A stretch of DNA of 64,000 nt from Pedobacter sp. Leaf216 (GTDB taxonomy: Bacteria > Bacteroidota > Bacteroidia > Sphingobacteriales > Sphingobacteriaceae). Both the position numbers and the translations under genes were made by a program. The stretch is taken from the NCBI RefSeq assembly GCF_001421515.1, contig NZ_LMKM01000007.1, positions 442,478-506,477 on the forward strand. The letters run 5' to 3'. Shown one piece after another: positions 1 to 9,539 of the stretch. The notes under the pieces were generated by a model, which did not search any database, had not been told where the DNA came from, and saw only the letters and a program-made list of their open reading frames with translations. Every line of letters begins with the position of its first letter. Position 1 is the stretch's first letter.

Positions 1-1228
1 TATCATCAGCCCAAACAATGGTTACATCATCAGGCAGTTTTAAACCGGCCTGATACAATGAAAGTACTTCTTTGTACGGACAAAAAATTTGTGGGATGAA
101 ATTGATGGGTTTAGTTATATTTTTGCTCAAAATCGTTCGTTGATCGGCAATTACCTCTCCCAATAATTTAACTTTTTCGTTTTTATCCTTCGGGCCGGGC
201 ATACTGCCATCATGAATGCCACGCATGCCCACAGTATAAACCGATTCGTAATTTTTGGCTTGTTTTACGCGGTCCGTCCAGTAATTTGCAATTTCGTTTT
301 TATTCAGGTCGTAACGCCATTCGCCCGGTTTTTTGCCGTATTCGTGTTCAAAATTTTCTGCCCATTCAAAAACATTATTTCGTAGCATCGGTTCGCAATG
401 GCTTGATCCTAAAACAATTGCATATTTATCGGCCATTACGGGGTTATTGGCATAATAATAAAATGCTTTGGTTGAAGGGTGCATGCCTGGCCAGATGTAA
501 TTTGCTTTTAACCTGAGCAGCAGTTCGAAGATTTTAGTGTACGTTTTCGGACCAATATCTTTAACATCAGTATCCATCATTTTGGCTGCCCAGGGTTGGA
601 TACCCCAATCTTCGTCATTAATAAAAATGCCCCGGTATTTAACCGATGGCGACTCTACCAAAGGCTGACCTGCCTGAATATATAACGATTTTTTTGTTGC
701 AGGTTTAACATCAGCCCACCAACATAACGGCGATACGCCAAGCATCCTCGACAGTTGAAAAACGCCGTAAGCGGTACCACGCCTATCGCTGCCAGCAATA
801 ACCAAAGCCCTTTTTACTCCCTTTAAAGGATTTTCGATCACTGAAATGGAAAATGTTTCCCATTTGCCGGATAATGTAGCGCGATTGATTTTTGCTGATT
901 TAAGCAATTGATCGATATAGCGCGATTGACCAACGGTACCAATAATGATGGGATAAGCACTTAAAACAGCATTATTTTTATTGATCTGGCTGGTTGAACC
1001 AGATAACAAATGAATATCATCTTTAAAGGCTTCGGCAGCAATACCTACAACTTCAGCATCATTATTATCGATATATATTGGAGCTGCTTTTCCTCCATCC
1101 ACAATCGGGAAAGAAGAAACTTTGTTAATTTCAGAAATTGCAATGCCTGCATTTTGCGCCATATTTAGTTTGGGCAGCAAAAACAACAATATCAATACCG
1201 ATAGGTCAGCTAAATTTCTGAAATTCAT
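1..1228 (-). CDS. GH115 family glycoside hydrolase (partial, N-terminal 409 codons)
   Basis: The frame is open from an ATG at 1228 to the window edge, so only the N-terminal part (409 codons) is present; GH115 enzymes are usually 800-950 residues. A signal peptide ends near residue 24 (..NMAQ). The segment around residues 270-285 carries SSHCEPM, matching the conserved SHxEPM region of GH115, and the last visible residues (VWADD) match the family's WTDDN/WADDN segment. GH115 enzymes remove 4-O-methylglucuronic or glucuronic acid from xylan or arabinogalactan; in this rhamnogalacturonan locus, glucuronic acid on arabinogalactan side chains is the more likely target (inference). It starts 5 bp after the GH105 stop codon, so the two are probably co-transcribed. 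Confidence 0.85.
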   Translation of the reverse strand, partial: MNFRNLADLSVLILLFLLPKLNMAQNAGIAISEINKVSSFPIVDGGKAAPIYIDNNDAEVVGIAAEAFKDDIHLLSGSTSQINKNNAVLSAYPIIIGTVGQSRYIDQLLKSAKINRATLSGKWETFSISVIENPLKGVKRALVIAGSDRRGTAYGVFQLSRMLGVSPLCWWADVKPATKKSLYIQAGQPLVESPSVKYRGIFINDEDWGIQPWAAKMMDTDVKDIGPKTYTKIFELLLRLKANYIWPGMHPSTKAFYYYANNPVMADKYAIVLGSSHCEPMLRNNVFEWAENFEHEYGKKPGEWRYDLNKNEIANYWTDRVKQAKNYESVYTVGMRGIHDGSMPGPKDKNEKVKLLGEVIADQRTILSKNITKPINFIPQIFCPYKEVLSLYQAGLKLPDDVTIVWADD

Positions 1229-1233
1229 TATCA

Positions 1234-2361
1234 TTATTTCTTAAGCTTATAAACTTCAGTTCCGGCCAATAGAAAACAACCCAAACCATAATCTTCAAAA
1301 TCGGGTACACTGGTGTAACTTACCGGCTGCCCATCTTTTGGTTCTTTACCTGTTCCTTGCATAAAACCTATAAAACCATTTTTTTGGACGGCATCTTTCG
1401 TCATGGCATTCCATGCTTTGGTAATAATCGGCAGGTATGTGGCTTTATCTAAAATTCCCTGATTTACGCCCCAGGCCATGCCATATACAAATAAAGCTGT
1501 GCCTGATGTTTCTTTACCACCAAAATGAGTAGAATCGTGTAAACTTACGTTCCAAAAACCATCAGCGCGTTGTACGGGCACCAAGGCTTTAATCATTTCA
1601 TTGTAGGTTTTTAAATATTCGCTCCGGTGGGCCTCATTTTCAGGGATAATTTCGAGCACACGTACCAATGCGGCCACAACCCATCCATTTCCCCTGGCCC
1701 AATAACAATCTTCGCCATTTGGTTCTTTATAAGGAGGCACAAAATCTTTATCGCGCCACCACAAGCCATCTTTCGCATTATACAAACCACCACCTTCGGT
1801 ATTTTTAGAATGCATATACATTTTGTACATGTAATTGTAATAGGTAGTATCGTTGTATAATTTACCAAGTTTAGCAAAAACAGGCATACCCATTTGGATG
1901 GCATCAATCCAGGTCCAATCGTTTACCCGGCCCGATTTTATTACCAAATCGATCGAAGCTTTAATGTCTTTAATGCGTTCTGGTTGTTTATCAATCAGGT
2001 ATAGGTCGATGTAAGTTTGTCCACAGGCCTGGTCGTCGGCATTTTTGGTGGCAATGCCATTTCTTAAGCCCCAATTATGTTTTTGGCCCCATTGAACGGC
2101 ATAATCGTAAAATTCTTTTTCGGGATGGATTTTATAAAGATTCATCAACCCTTCGTAATACACAGCCCTCGTCCAGATGTTGCTTGGCCGTTCTCTATTG
2201 GTAATAATTGATTTCCCGGCATCAGGCCACTTGTTCATGAAATAAGCATTCGTAAGTTTTAGTACTTTTAAAACCTCCTTTTTATTTGGAATTTTCTGCG
2301 CAAAAAGCAACTGAACAGATATACTGAAAATTATCGCGGAGGTGAATAAAAATTTCTTCAT
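1234..2361 (-). CDS. GH105 unsaturated rhamnogalacturonyl/galacturonyl hydrolase
   Basis: A 375-residue exported protein with a signal peptide (about residues 1-21) and an (alpha/alpha)6-barrel sequence. Family signatures are ADDQACGQ (108-115), DWTWIDAIQMG (148-158) and WARGNGW (221-227). The aspartates near 109/110 and at 153 correspond to the two key Asp residues of the YteR/YesR type. GH105 enzymes hydrate and release the unsaturated uronic acid left at the non-reducing end by polysaccharide lyases, so this enzyme would act on products of the PL11 lyase encoded upstream in the same leftward series. It lies 17 bp after the GH2 gene. Length is normal for the family. Exact linkage preference cannot be read from sequence. 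Confidence 0.92.
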   Translation of the reverse strand: MKKFLFTSAIIFSISVQLLFAQKIPNKKEVLKVLKLTNAYFMNKWPDAGKSIITNRERPSNIWTRAVYYEGLMNLYKIHPEKEFYDYAVQWGQKHNWGLRNGIATKNADDQACGQTYIDLYLIDKQPERIKDIKASIDLVIKSGRVNDWTWIDAIQMGMPVFAKLGKLYNDTTYYNYMYKMYMHSKNTEGGGLYNAKDGLWWRDKDFVPPYKEPNGEDCYWARGNGWVVAALVRVLEIIPENEAHRSEYLKTYNEMIKALVPVQRADGFWNVSLHDSTHFGGKETSGTALFVYGMAWGVNQGILDKATYLPIITKAWNAMTKDAVQKNGFIGFMQGTGKEPKDGQPVSYTSVPDFEDYGLGCFLLAGTEVYKLKK

Positions 2362-2378
2362 GGTATTTCGCTTTTTAA

Positions 2379-5276
2379 TTAATTGGATTTAGGTTTTAAC
2401 TCATCCGGACTATCTTTTGTAAAGGTATCGAACTGAATTTTCGACGGACTTTCGAAGATATCTTTGATGGTATTAAAGGCCACCTCGTATTTTGGGTTAA
2501 ATTGTGCAGAATTCATGTATTGCAGCAAACTAAAGTAAAGTTGTTGAGCCGCAGGAGCATCTTTTAGTTCAGGAGAGAGGTTGCTACTCGAAACCACCAA
2601 CTTCCCCTTGCCCACTTTTGCTTCGAAAACCATTGCCAAACGGCGGTTTAAAAACCAGGTGTCTATTGGCTGAATAATGGGCTTAAATCCTGAAGGAAAA
2701 TCTTCGAGGTTCATTACCTGCGATTTGTTTACAATTTCCCACCACTGCATATCGCTATGGAAATCAGTCGGGAAGTTGTTAAATGCTGCATGTTTTGGAT
2801 CGCATAAAATGCCTAAAGTATGTGGCGGGCGCATTTTAAACCACGAGGTATTCCAAAAAACTGGCAAAAAAGTTTGCACCACTTCTTTTCCTTTTACTAC
2901 TTTGCCAGCTGCATTAAGAAAAACATTTCCTCCATCGGCCAAAACCGCCTGGGCTTTTTCATCTAAACTGGTACAATAATATACATTGCTTTTAACCTCA
3001 GGCAGTTGTACGGGATAAACCCAAAAGTTCCAATCGTTGGCAAACTCAGTTCCATCAATGGCGACCTCCAGTTTCAGTTTAGTTGCTTTTGTAATGTTAT
3101 TTAAAGGCACTTTAATGCTGCCGATGGCAATGCAGTTTGTAATGGCTAACCTAATTGCAGGCAAATTACCATTGGCTACATTGGTTCCGTTTGCATCTTT
3201 CAATGTCCAGGATAGTGTTGCATTTTCAATCGGTGCTTTTCCAAAATGTGATACCTCTACCGAAGCTTCCAAGGTTTCGTTATTGGTAAAAACAAATTTC
3301 GAAACTTTTAATAAAGGTACGGTACTGTTAGAAAAACGCTTGAATTCTTTGGCCGTAATATAACCTTTTTCATCCCAAAAGGCATCTAAAACACCTACAA
3401 GTGCCGTTCCCTGACCTGGATAATCATTTAACGACAATAACTGGTAACCATTATAATTTGGTGTGCGTAATGCTTTCTCGATTTCATTTTTATAACAAAG
3501 TGCCTGCAATTTACCCGAAGCCATTAAAAAATCGTGGCCCTGATCGGCCATATCGTGGTCTTTAAGATCTTCCTGAAACATCTCAAAGTTTTTAGCACGA
3601 TACACACCTGTGTATTTTTTTATTTCATCAAAATTCGGGAATGCACAATACTGTCCCATCTCATGCGCTACAAAAGGGACTGTAAACTGTTCAATCTGTT
3701 TGCCATAAGTAGAAATACTTTCTGGTTTCCTGCCCCAATCTAAACCTCTTGCCCCTGCACGTACCATATATTCGTTGTTCGGAATTACCGGCCAGCTGCC
3801 ACCAACCGATGCCCCAGTATACAATCGCCTCGAATCTTTAGCTTTCCAATAATTGTTAAATTTGGTGAGGTATTCTACCTGTTTGCCACGTGGTTCATTT
3901 CCGTAGGCCATCATACAAAAAGATGCATAGTTGCCATAGCTCTTAGTCATGCGGTTGGTTTCATCGTAGATAAACTGATCGATCGGTTTACCATCCCCGA
4001 TAGATGTACCGTGGTTGGCCCAACTAGGGCCTTCTGGCTGAAGGTAAAAACCAACCTGATCTGCCGCAATAAAAGCAGCTTCTGGTGGGCAAAAAGAATG
4101 GAAACGCATGTGGTTTAATCCATGGGCTTTCGAAATTTTAAAAATGCGTATCCATGCTGCAACATCCATTGATGGATAACCTGTTAACGGAAATTCACAA
4201 TTGTTAACCGTACCGCGTAAAAAAACCGGCCGACCGTTAATTTCAAAAGTTCTGCCTACAGCTTTAAACTCACGCATCCCGAATTGCACCTTTTTTTGAT
4301 CTTTTTTGCCATCTTTTGATAGTAAAGTAGCTGTTAAACGATACAATGCCGGATCAAATTCATCCCAGGTGGCTATTTTATCACCCATGGGCAAATTAAT
4401 TTCTAAATTTCCTTCGCCATTTGTAAGTTGATAAGCGGCTGTTACGGGCTTAACCTGCAAAATATTTTTAGTGTTAAAACTTGCTGCCGATAGTATAATT
4501 TTCCCTGCAGAAGATTGATTGGCATTTGCCTTTAAATGGATTTTAACCTTTGCAGTTTTGTGTTTTAAATCCGGATAAACCTGTAGATCTTCAAAATACA
4601 CCGGCGAACCCGCCAACAGTTCCATTTTACCCACCACACCATTCCAGTTTCCTTGTGTATGATCAGTTAAACTATGCGAATCCTGCCCAACATTTATCGC
4701 TTTAATGCGGTTATCGATTAGCAAAGTTATGGTATGTTTACCGGCTTTTAAATTTGCCGGAAGTTCAAAATTTTGCGCAACCACAAAGGTATATTGGGTT
4801 CCGATTTCGACATCATCTATCCAAACTTTTGTTTCTGAATGGGGATATTCTAAAGATAATACCAGCCTTTTACCATTCCAGTTTGCCGGAATTTGAATAT
4901 CTTTTTGGTACCATGCCGCACCAGTGTAATGTTTGGCAGGTGTAAGCCAGAAAGGTATTTTCAGGTTACCTGGCTTACGGTATTTTTCTAACCGGGGATG
5001 AAAAAAGTACGAACTATCGTAAATGCTTCCGGTCCATTTTGTTTTAAGGGTAATATCATCGCCTTTTAAATTTTCGGCCATTGAGCCTGGCAGATTCACA
5101 GATTCGGGAAGAATAGTTGAATACCATTTTCCTTTTATGCCTTCATCTTTAGCATCAATTTTAAATCGCCATTTGCCTGCAAGTGAAATGCTTTGGGCAT
5201 GTGTTTGTATGATGCTCAAAAATATAAAAGCAATGCCTATCAGCACTTTAAAAATTTGGTTAACCTGTATCTGCAT
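2379..5276 (-). CDS. GH2-family glycoside hydrolase, large exported (965 aa)
   Basis: Signal peptide to about residue 28, then a jelly-roll sugar-binding domain (about 30-230), an immunoglobulin-like domain, and a TIM barrel beginning near 335 (GMREFK, INGRPVFLRG). NE at 460-461 is the probable acid/base motif and E539 (VAHEMG) the probable nucleophile. About 300 further residues follow the barrel, longer than in classical beta-galactosidases. The family also includes beta-galactosidases, beta-glucuronidases and several pectin-specific activities; the substrate here cannot be assigned from sequence. The gene lies within the leftward pectin operon, but a 93-bp gap before it contains a 19-bp motif shared with the main divergent promoter, suggesting an internal promoter or operator. 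Confidence 0.8.
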   Translation of the reverse strand: MQIQVNQIFKVLIGIAFIFLSIIQTHAQSISLAGKWRFKIDAKDEGIKGKWYSTILPESVNLPGSMAENLKGDDITLKTKWTGSIYDSSYFFHPRLEKYRKPGNLKIPFWLTPAKHYTGAAWYQKDIQIPANWNGKRLVLSLEYPHSETKVWIDDVEIGTQYTFVVAQNFELPANLKAGKHTITLLIDNRIKAINVGQDSHSLTDHTQGNWNGVVGKMELLAGSPVYFEDLQVYPDLKHKTAKVKIHLKANANQSSAGKIILSAASFNTKNILQVKPVTAAYQLTNGEGNLEINLPMGDKIATWDEFDPALYRLTATLLSKDGKKDQKKVQFGMREFKAVGRTFEINGRPVFLRGTVNNCEFPLTGYPSMDVAAWIRIFKISKAHGLNHMRFHSFCPPEAAFIAADQVGFYLQPEGPSWANHGTSIGDGKPIDQFIYDETNRMTKSYGNYASFCMMAYGNEPRGKQVEYLTKFNNYWKAKDSRRLYTGASVGGSWPVIPNNEYMVRAGARGLDWGRKPESISTYGKQIEQFTVPFVAHEMGQYCAFPNFDEIKKYTGVYRAKNFEMFQEDLKDHDMADQGHDFLMASGKLQALCYKNEIEKALRTPNYNGYQLLSLNDYPGQGTALVGVLDAFWDEKGYITAKEFKRFSNSTVPLLKVSKFVFTNNETLEASVEVSHFGKAPIENATLSWTLKDANGTNVANGNLPAIRLAITNCIAIGSIKVPLNNITKATKLKLEVAIDGTEFANDWNFWVYPVQLPEVKSNVYYCTSLDEKAQAVLADGGNVFLNAAGKVVKGKEVVQTFLPVFWNTSWFKMRPPHTLGILCDPKHAAFNNFPTDFHSDMQWWEIVNKSQVMNLEDFPSGFKPIIQPIDTWFLNRRLAMVFEAKVGKGKLVVSSSNLSPELKDAPAAQQLYFSLLQYMNSAQFNPKYEVAFNTIKDIFESPSKIQFDTFTKDSPDELKPKSN

Positions 5277-5344
5277 AAAATTTTACGGTTTAATACCGTT
5301 GGTATTTGGTTAGGCTGTTAAAATAAAACAATATTGGCACGAAA

Positions 5345-5363
5345 GCATCCTGTAGCATCCTGC
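5345..5363. promoter_or_regulatory. Candidate operator with 10-bp direct repeat (site 1)
   Basis: GCATCCTGTAGCATCCTGC contains ATCCTG twice, spaced by 10 bp (one helical turn). It lies about 70 bp upstream of the 965-residue GH2 gene. A copy differing at one of 19 positions lies at 14037-14055 in the divergent promoter region of the locus. Direct repeats at one-turn spacing are typical of AraC-type activators, including the DNA-binding domain of hybrid two-component regulators that control such loci; which protein binds here is unknown. Confidence 0.45.
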
Positions 5364-5369
5364 TCCGGT

Positions 5370-6164
5370 TTATTTTAAATAGTTATTCAGCTTATTGTTT
5401 TTTAATTTTTTAAGGCCTTCTACAACAGCAGCAGCATTTAACTTTGCGCCTGCTTCGTTGGTATGGGTATGGTCTTTTTCAGTAAAAAATGTTTTTACCT
5501 CAGTTGCACTTAAAGCGGCATATTTATCTTTAATAATCTGGTTTAATGGAATAAAATCTACTTTTTCTGCTTTTGCAACTTCTGCTGCCCATCCAGCATA
5601 ACTATCTGTAGCTAAAACAACCGCATTATCTTTAACCGGATTTCGTGGAATAGACGAACATACAATCGCTGTTGCGCCTTTGGCTTTAATATCGTTAATA
5701 AATTTACGCAGGTACCAGCCATAGGTATAAACCACCTCCTTCTGTTTCTTAATCGGGTTATAAGTTTCTTTGCTCTCTGTACCAATACCTTTTATGGTAC
5801 CACGGGCACGGGCAGTATCATCAAGCGGACTGCTATCGTTATGCCCAAATTGCATCATCACAAAATCTCCTTTTTTTACCTTTGTTAAAACAGCATCCCA
5901 TAAGCCATTGGTTTGAAAGGTACGACTGCTGGTGCCACCGAGTGCATCGTTTTCAATATTGATTTTTTCGGTATTAAATAAGTCTCCGATAAAACTCCCC
6001 CAGCCCCATAAAGCACCATCGCCTTTGCCCTTTCCATTTTTAACGGTCGAATCGCCGATCAGGAATAAGGTAGGCTTCGCCCGCTGTTTTAAAATGATGC
6101 AGGAAGAAAAAATAATAAAAGTGGTTAAGAGAATTAGGTGTAGGTATGATTGAGTTGATTTCAT
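5370..6164 (-). CDS. CE12 rhamnogalacturonan acetylesterase, predicted lipoprotein
   Basis: A 264-residue SGNH hydrolase. Block I is GDST (37-40, nucleophile Ser39), the oxyanion Gly block is GGTSS (76-80), block III is GHND (107-110), and the catalytic Asp/His are in DHTH (231-234). This set is typical of CE12 enzymes that remove acetyl groups from galacturonic acid in rhamnogalacturonan, which opens the backbone to lyases. The N-terminus ends in a lipobox-like FSSC with Cys22, suggesting anchoring in a membrane rather than free secretion. It is the second of two adjacent CE12 genes; the neighbour upstream has a different N-terminus and only moderate similarity. Confidence 0.9.
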   Translation of the reverse strand: MKSTQSYLHLILLTTFIIFSSCIILKQRAKPTLFLIGDSTVKNGKGKGDGALWGWGSFIGDLFNTEKINIENDALGGTSSRTFQTNGLWDAVLTKVKKGDFVMMQFGHNDSSPLDDTARARGTIKGIGTESKETYNPIKKQKEVVYTYGWYLRKFINDIKAKGATAIVCSSIPRNPVKDNAVVLATDSYAGWAAEVAKAEKVDFIPLNQIIKDKYAALSATEVKTFFTEKDHTHTNEAGAKLNAAAVVEGLKKLKNNKLNNYLK

Positions 6165-6198
6165 GTTATTAAGTGGTTACACATATTTTAGTTTATTC

Positions 6199-6231
6199 AA
6201 ACCTCGCAGGTTTTTAAAACCTACGAGGTTT
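6199..6231. repeat. Intergenic inverted repeat between the two CE12 genes
   Basis: An inverted repeat with about 15-bp arms (left arm begins AAACCTCGCAGG, right arm ends CCTACGAGGTTT), a central TTA and one arm mismatch. It could form a strong hairpin in RNA and may attenuate or terminate transcription within the operon. Similar AACCTCG/CGAGGTT palindromes are frequent between genes in Bacteroidota. It is followed by CTGACATCGG..CTGACCTCCGACTTC, reminiscent of the minisatellite at the right end of the window. Confidence 0.6.
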
Positions 6232-6262
6232 CTCCTGACATCGGAATTCTGACCTCCGACTT

Positions 6263-7033
6263 CTAGTCTTTTAGATATTTTTTTAAATTACAGTCTTTTA
6301 ATGCTTTAATGCCTTCTACAACCGATGCCGCATTAACTTTTGCACCTTCCAAATTGGTATGGGTATGGTCGCCAGGGAAATAAAGTTTCACCTTTTCAGG
6401 GCCCAGAGCATCGTATTTATCGGCTGTTATTTTATTCAGGTCTATAAAAAATGCATCTTCTTGTTTGGCAACTTCAGCAGCCCATTTACCAAAATCTTTA
6501 TCGGCACGTTCCACTTTACCATCTTTAAAAATATTTCTCGGAATCATCGACAGTACAATCGGCGTAGCTCCTTTCGCTTTGGTTTCGCGCACAAATTTGC
6601 GGATATACCAGCCATAGGTGTGTACAGTTTCTACCTTTCCATCTGGCCAGGTTAATACTTTGGTTTCTTCACCAGTGCCTTTCAATACACCCCTTCTGCC
6701 CGCTTTTGTAGTATCAGGAACACTTCCATCGTTGTGCCCGAATTGCATGGTAACAAAATCGCCTGGTTTTAAGGTTTCCAATACTTTATCCCATCTGCCC
6801 TCTGATAGGAAAGTACGCGTGCTTCTTCCGGCCATGGCATTATTTTCTACATGGATTTTTGTGGTATCGAACAGTGAAGCGATCGGCGTTCCCCAGCCCC
6901 AGGTTTCTTTATTGGAATTGCGAACGGTAGAATCGCCAATGGTGTGCAGGGCGGGTTTATCGGTTTTAATAAATGCAGAAGCCAAAAATATTATGGAAAA
7001 CGCTGCAAGTAGTTTTATGGGTGTTAATTTCAT
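6263..7033 (-). CDS. CE12 rhamnogalacturonan acetylesterase, secreted
   Basis: A 256-residue SGNH esterase with a signal peptide (about 1-22). Catalytic blocks are GDST at 33-36 (Ser35), AGRSTRTF near 68-75, GHND at 99-102, and DHTH at 222-225. Expected role is deacetylation of rhamnogalacturonan in the periplasm or outside the cell. It is paralogous to the next gene in the operon but lacks its Cys lipidation site, so the pair may serve different locations. The gap to the upstream GH2 gene holds a cloverleaf-like repeat (7112-7174). Confidence 0.9.
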   Translation of the reverse strand: MKLTPIKLLAAFSIIFLASAFIKTDKPALHTIGDSTVRNSNKETWGWGTPIASLFDTTKIHVENNAMAGRSTRTFLSEGRWDKVLETLKPGDFVTMQFGHNDGSVPDTTKAGRRGVLKGTGEETKVLTWPDGKVETVHTYGWYIRKFVRETKAKGATPIVLSMIPRNIFKDGKVERADKDFGKWAAEVAKQEDAFFIDLNKITADKYDALGPEKVKLYFPGDHTHTNLEGAKVNAASVVEGIKALKDCNLKKYLKD

Positions 7034-7111
7034 TATTATTAATGTTAATTATTTCTGAATATTATTTTCTGATTTAACAGCTTTAATTTATTCGATCTTG
7101 AAGCGACCTAT

Positions 7112-7174
7112 CGTCATGCTGAATTTAGTTCAGCATCTTTGCAAAATAGACCCTGAAATAAATTCAGGGTGACG
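7112..7174. repeat. Double-hairpin (cloverleaf-like) intergenic repeat
   Basis: An outer pair CGTCA (7112-7116) and TGACG (7170-7174) encloses two hairpins: GCTGAA/TTCAGC and CCCTGAA/TTCAGGG. The same architecture (outer CGTC/GACG, TTCAGCATCTT after the first stem, ATAGA before the second) is repeated three times plus a truncated copy at 21787-22265. It is therefore a family of dispersed structured repeats, possibly mobilised by a REP-associated transposase located elsewhere. Confidence 0.65.
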
Positions 7175-7181
7175 ATCAACG

Positions 7182-9521
7182 TTATTTACTGATCACTTCT
7201 AATTTTACCGCAGCACCATCAAGCCCATCTGCCGAAGCCTTAACCTCGATGTTGCCAGGCGCATTACCCTTAATAAAAGCCATACAAACACCTTTATAAG
7301 CATGGCGTTGTGTAGCTTTATACATTTCATGACTGTTAATATTTCCATTATCAACAGCATCAATAACTCCACTACCTGTGATCGTGAATTTGATCAATTG
7401 ATCGGCATTTGGGCAGATATTGCCATTTGCATCGTAAATTTTTGCCGTTACAAAAGCCACGTCATCCCAGGTATTGCCGATTTTGTTTTTATCAACTGAG
7501 AGTACAATTTTAGCTGGTACACCAGCAGTTTTAAGCTCTTCTGTTGTAACTACCTTACCTTTATTTTTACCTACTGCTTTAATACTGCCTTTTTCGAAAG
7601 TTACATCCCACAAACGTGGCGAATCATCAGCTGGCTTTGGTTTACTCCCTAACGATTTTTCGTTTAAAAAGAGTTCTACCTCTTCGCAATTGCTATAAAC
7701 GGCAACTTTTGCATCATCATATGTATCAAAATCGGTAGGTGTCCAGTTGTTAATCCAGTCACCAGCACCTGCATTATCTTCTTTGCGCACAATGTGTACC
7801 ACAGGTTGATCTGACCACCAGCTTTGGCGTTGCAAACTTTGCTGTTTCCAACTGCCAATCCTGTCAAATAATCCCTGGCCATTAGTAATTTGAGGCCAAT
7901 CGGCTTCTCCAAGGTAATCAAAACCCGTCCACAGAAACTGGCCTGCCATAAAAGGATTATCGCGCAGGGCTAAATATTGTTGTATTACATGTGTATTTTC
8001 TGTACCGATTACTTTTAGATTCGGTTTTTGATTGTGCAGGGCCACCAACTCATTTTCGCGATAATTCTGGCCGACAACATCCATAGTTTCGGCAAAACCA
8101 TTGGTATAAACCTTCGAATTGGCTGGTCGGAAAAGTGCCATTGTAACCGGACGGCTTGGATCGAGCTGATGAACTAGATCTTGCTGATCTTTATATTTTT
8201 TAAACCCTTCGGCGCTGTTTAAATCGTCATGAATTTCGTTTCCTACACTATAAATTACAATAGACGGGTGATTTCGATCGCGCATTACCATATCGCGGGT
8301 ATCGCGTTCCCACCATTCGGTAAAAAATCTGTTGTAGCCTTTTTCTCCATTATTTTTTGCCGAATTCCAGGTATCAAAGGTTTCATCCATCACTAAAAAG
8401 CCCATGTGGTCGCACAGATCCAAAAACTCAGGGGCAACAGGATTATGTGCCGTTCTGATGGCATTAATGCCAACTTCCTTTAAACGTGCTAAGCGGAATT
8501 TCCATACACTTAAAGGTACTGCTGCGCCCACAGCACCACCATCATGATGTAAACATGCACCTTTTAACTTAAAATTTTTGCCATTTAACCAAAATCCAGT
8601 CGCCGCATCAAACCTGAAAGCCCTGATGCCAAACCTGTTCAATTGATCATCTACAACTTTTCCGTTAAGGGTTACTTTTGTTAAAGTTTGATAAAGATCG
8701 GGCGTTTCGAGGTTCCAAAGTTTCGGGTTTGCAACTACAATACTTTCTTCTACACTGGCATTTTTTCCAGGAGCAATTGTTTGTTTGCTTTGCGCCGTTT
8801 TAACAACCTTCCCTGTGGCATCCAGAACAGATGTTTCTACCATAACCTGCGCACTTTGACCAGATTCATTCAGCACGTTTGTTTTTACCTTAACTGTAGC
8901 CTTTTGAGCAGTAGCATCTGGCGTGGTAATGTAAACTCCCCAATCTGCAATATGAACGGCATCTGTTGCCACTAAACGCACATGCCTGTAAATTCCTGCG
9001 CCAGTATAATAACGCGATGCTGGTTGTACCGTATTATCAGCCTTAACCGCAATTACATTTGTTTTACCTTTACCAAAATTTAAATGCTTGCTTAAATCAT
9101 AGCTGAAACTGATATAACCGTAAGGCCGTTTGCCCAAATAAAAGCCATTAATCCATACTTCGCTATTGGCCATTACGCCATCAAATTCTATCGTTACTTT
9201 CTTTTTTGCAAAACTTTCATCAAGATTGAAACTTTTACGGTACCAACCAATTCCCGAAGGTAAATAGCCTCCACCACGTGCCGTTAAATTTGCTTTATCG
9301 TAAGCACCTTCAATGCTCCAATCGTGCGGAACATTCAATTTTCTCCATTTTGACTGATCGAAGTCAGACTTTTCTGCACCCTGGGCATCTCCAAGATTAA
9401 AAGCCCAATCCTGATCGAAAGGCGTAATTATTCTTGCTTGTTCTTTTAATGTTTGTGCAAATACAACAGTAAAGTTTAGTAATATGATAAAAGAAAGGAT
9501 ATAAAACCGGTATATTTTCAT
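7182..9521 (-). CDS. GH2 beta-galactosidase-like enzyme
   Basis: A 779-residue exported protein (signal peptide about 1-22) with the standard GH2 order: sugar-binding jelly roll (about 33-190), Ig-like domain (about 190-300), TIM barrel (about 305-590) and C-terminal beta-sandwich domains, including a segment like those following LacZ-type barrels in Bacteroidota. RTAHNP (356-361), NEIHDD with acid/base Glu429 and TENTH with likely nucleophile Glu508 are present, as is FLWTGFDYLGE (529-539). Beta-galactosidase activity on galactan or arabinogalactan side chains is the most likely role. It is 18 bp downstream of the PL11 gene and probably in the same transcript. Confidence 0.87.
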   Translation of the reverse strand: MKIYRFYILSFIILLNFTVVFAQTLKEQARIITPFDQDWAFNLGDAQGAEKSDFDQSKWRKLNVPHDWSIEGAYDKANLTARGGGYLPSGIGWYRKSFNLDESFAKKKVTIEFDGVMANSEVWINGFYLGKRPYGYISFSYDLSKHLNFGKGKTNVIAVKADNTVQPASRYYTGAGIYRHVRLVATDAVHIADWGVYITTPDATAQKATVKVKTNVLNESGQSAQVMVETSVLDATGKVVKTAQSKQTIAPGKNASVEESIVVANPKLWNLETPDLYQTLTKVTLNGKVVDDQLNRFGIRAFRFDAATGFWLNGKNFKLKGACLHHDGGAVGAAVPLSVWKFRLARLKEVGINAIRTAHNPVAPEFLDLCDHMGFLVMDETFDTWNSAKNNGEKGYNRFFTEWWERDTRDMVMRDRNHPSIVIYSVGNEIHDDLNSAEGFKKYKDQQDLVHQLDPSRPVTMALFRPANSKVYTNGFAETMDVVGQNYRENELVALHNQKPNLKVIGTENTHVIQQYLALRDNPFMAGQFLWTGFDYLGEADWPQITNGQGLFDRIGSWKQQSLQRQSWWSDQPVVHIVRKEDNAGAGDWINNWTPTDFDTYDDAKVAVYSNCEEVELFLNEKSLGSKPKPADDSPRLWDVTFEKGSIKAVGKNKGKVVTTEELKTAGVPAKIVLSVDKNKIGNTWDDVAFVTAKIYDANGNICPNADQLIKFTITGSGVIDAVDNGNINSHEMYKATQRHAYKGVCMAFIKGNAPGNIEVKASADGLDGAAVKLEVISK

Positions 9522-9539
9522 AATGTGCTATAGAATCAT

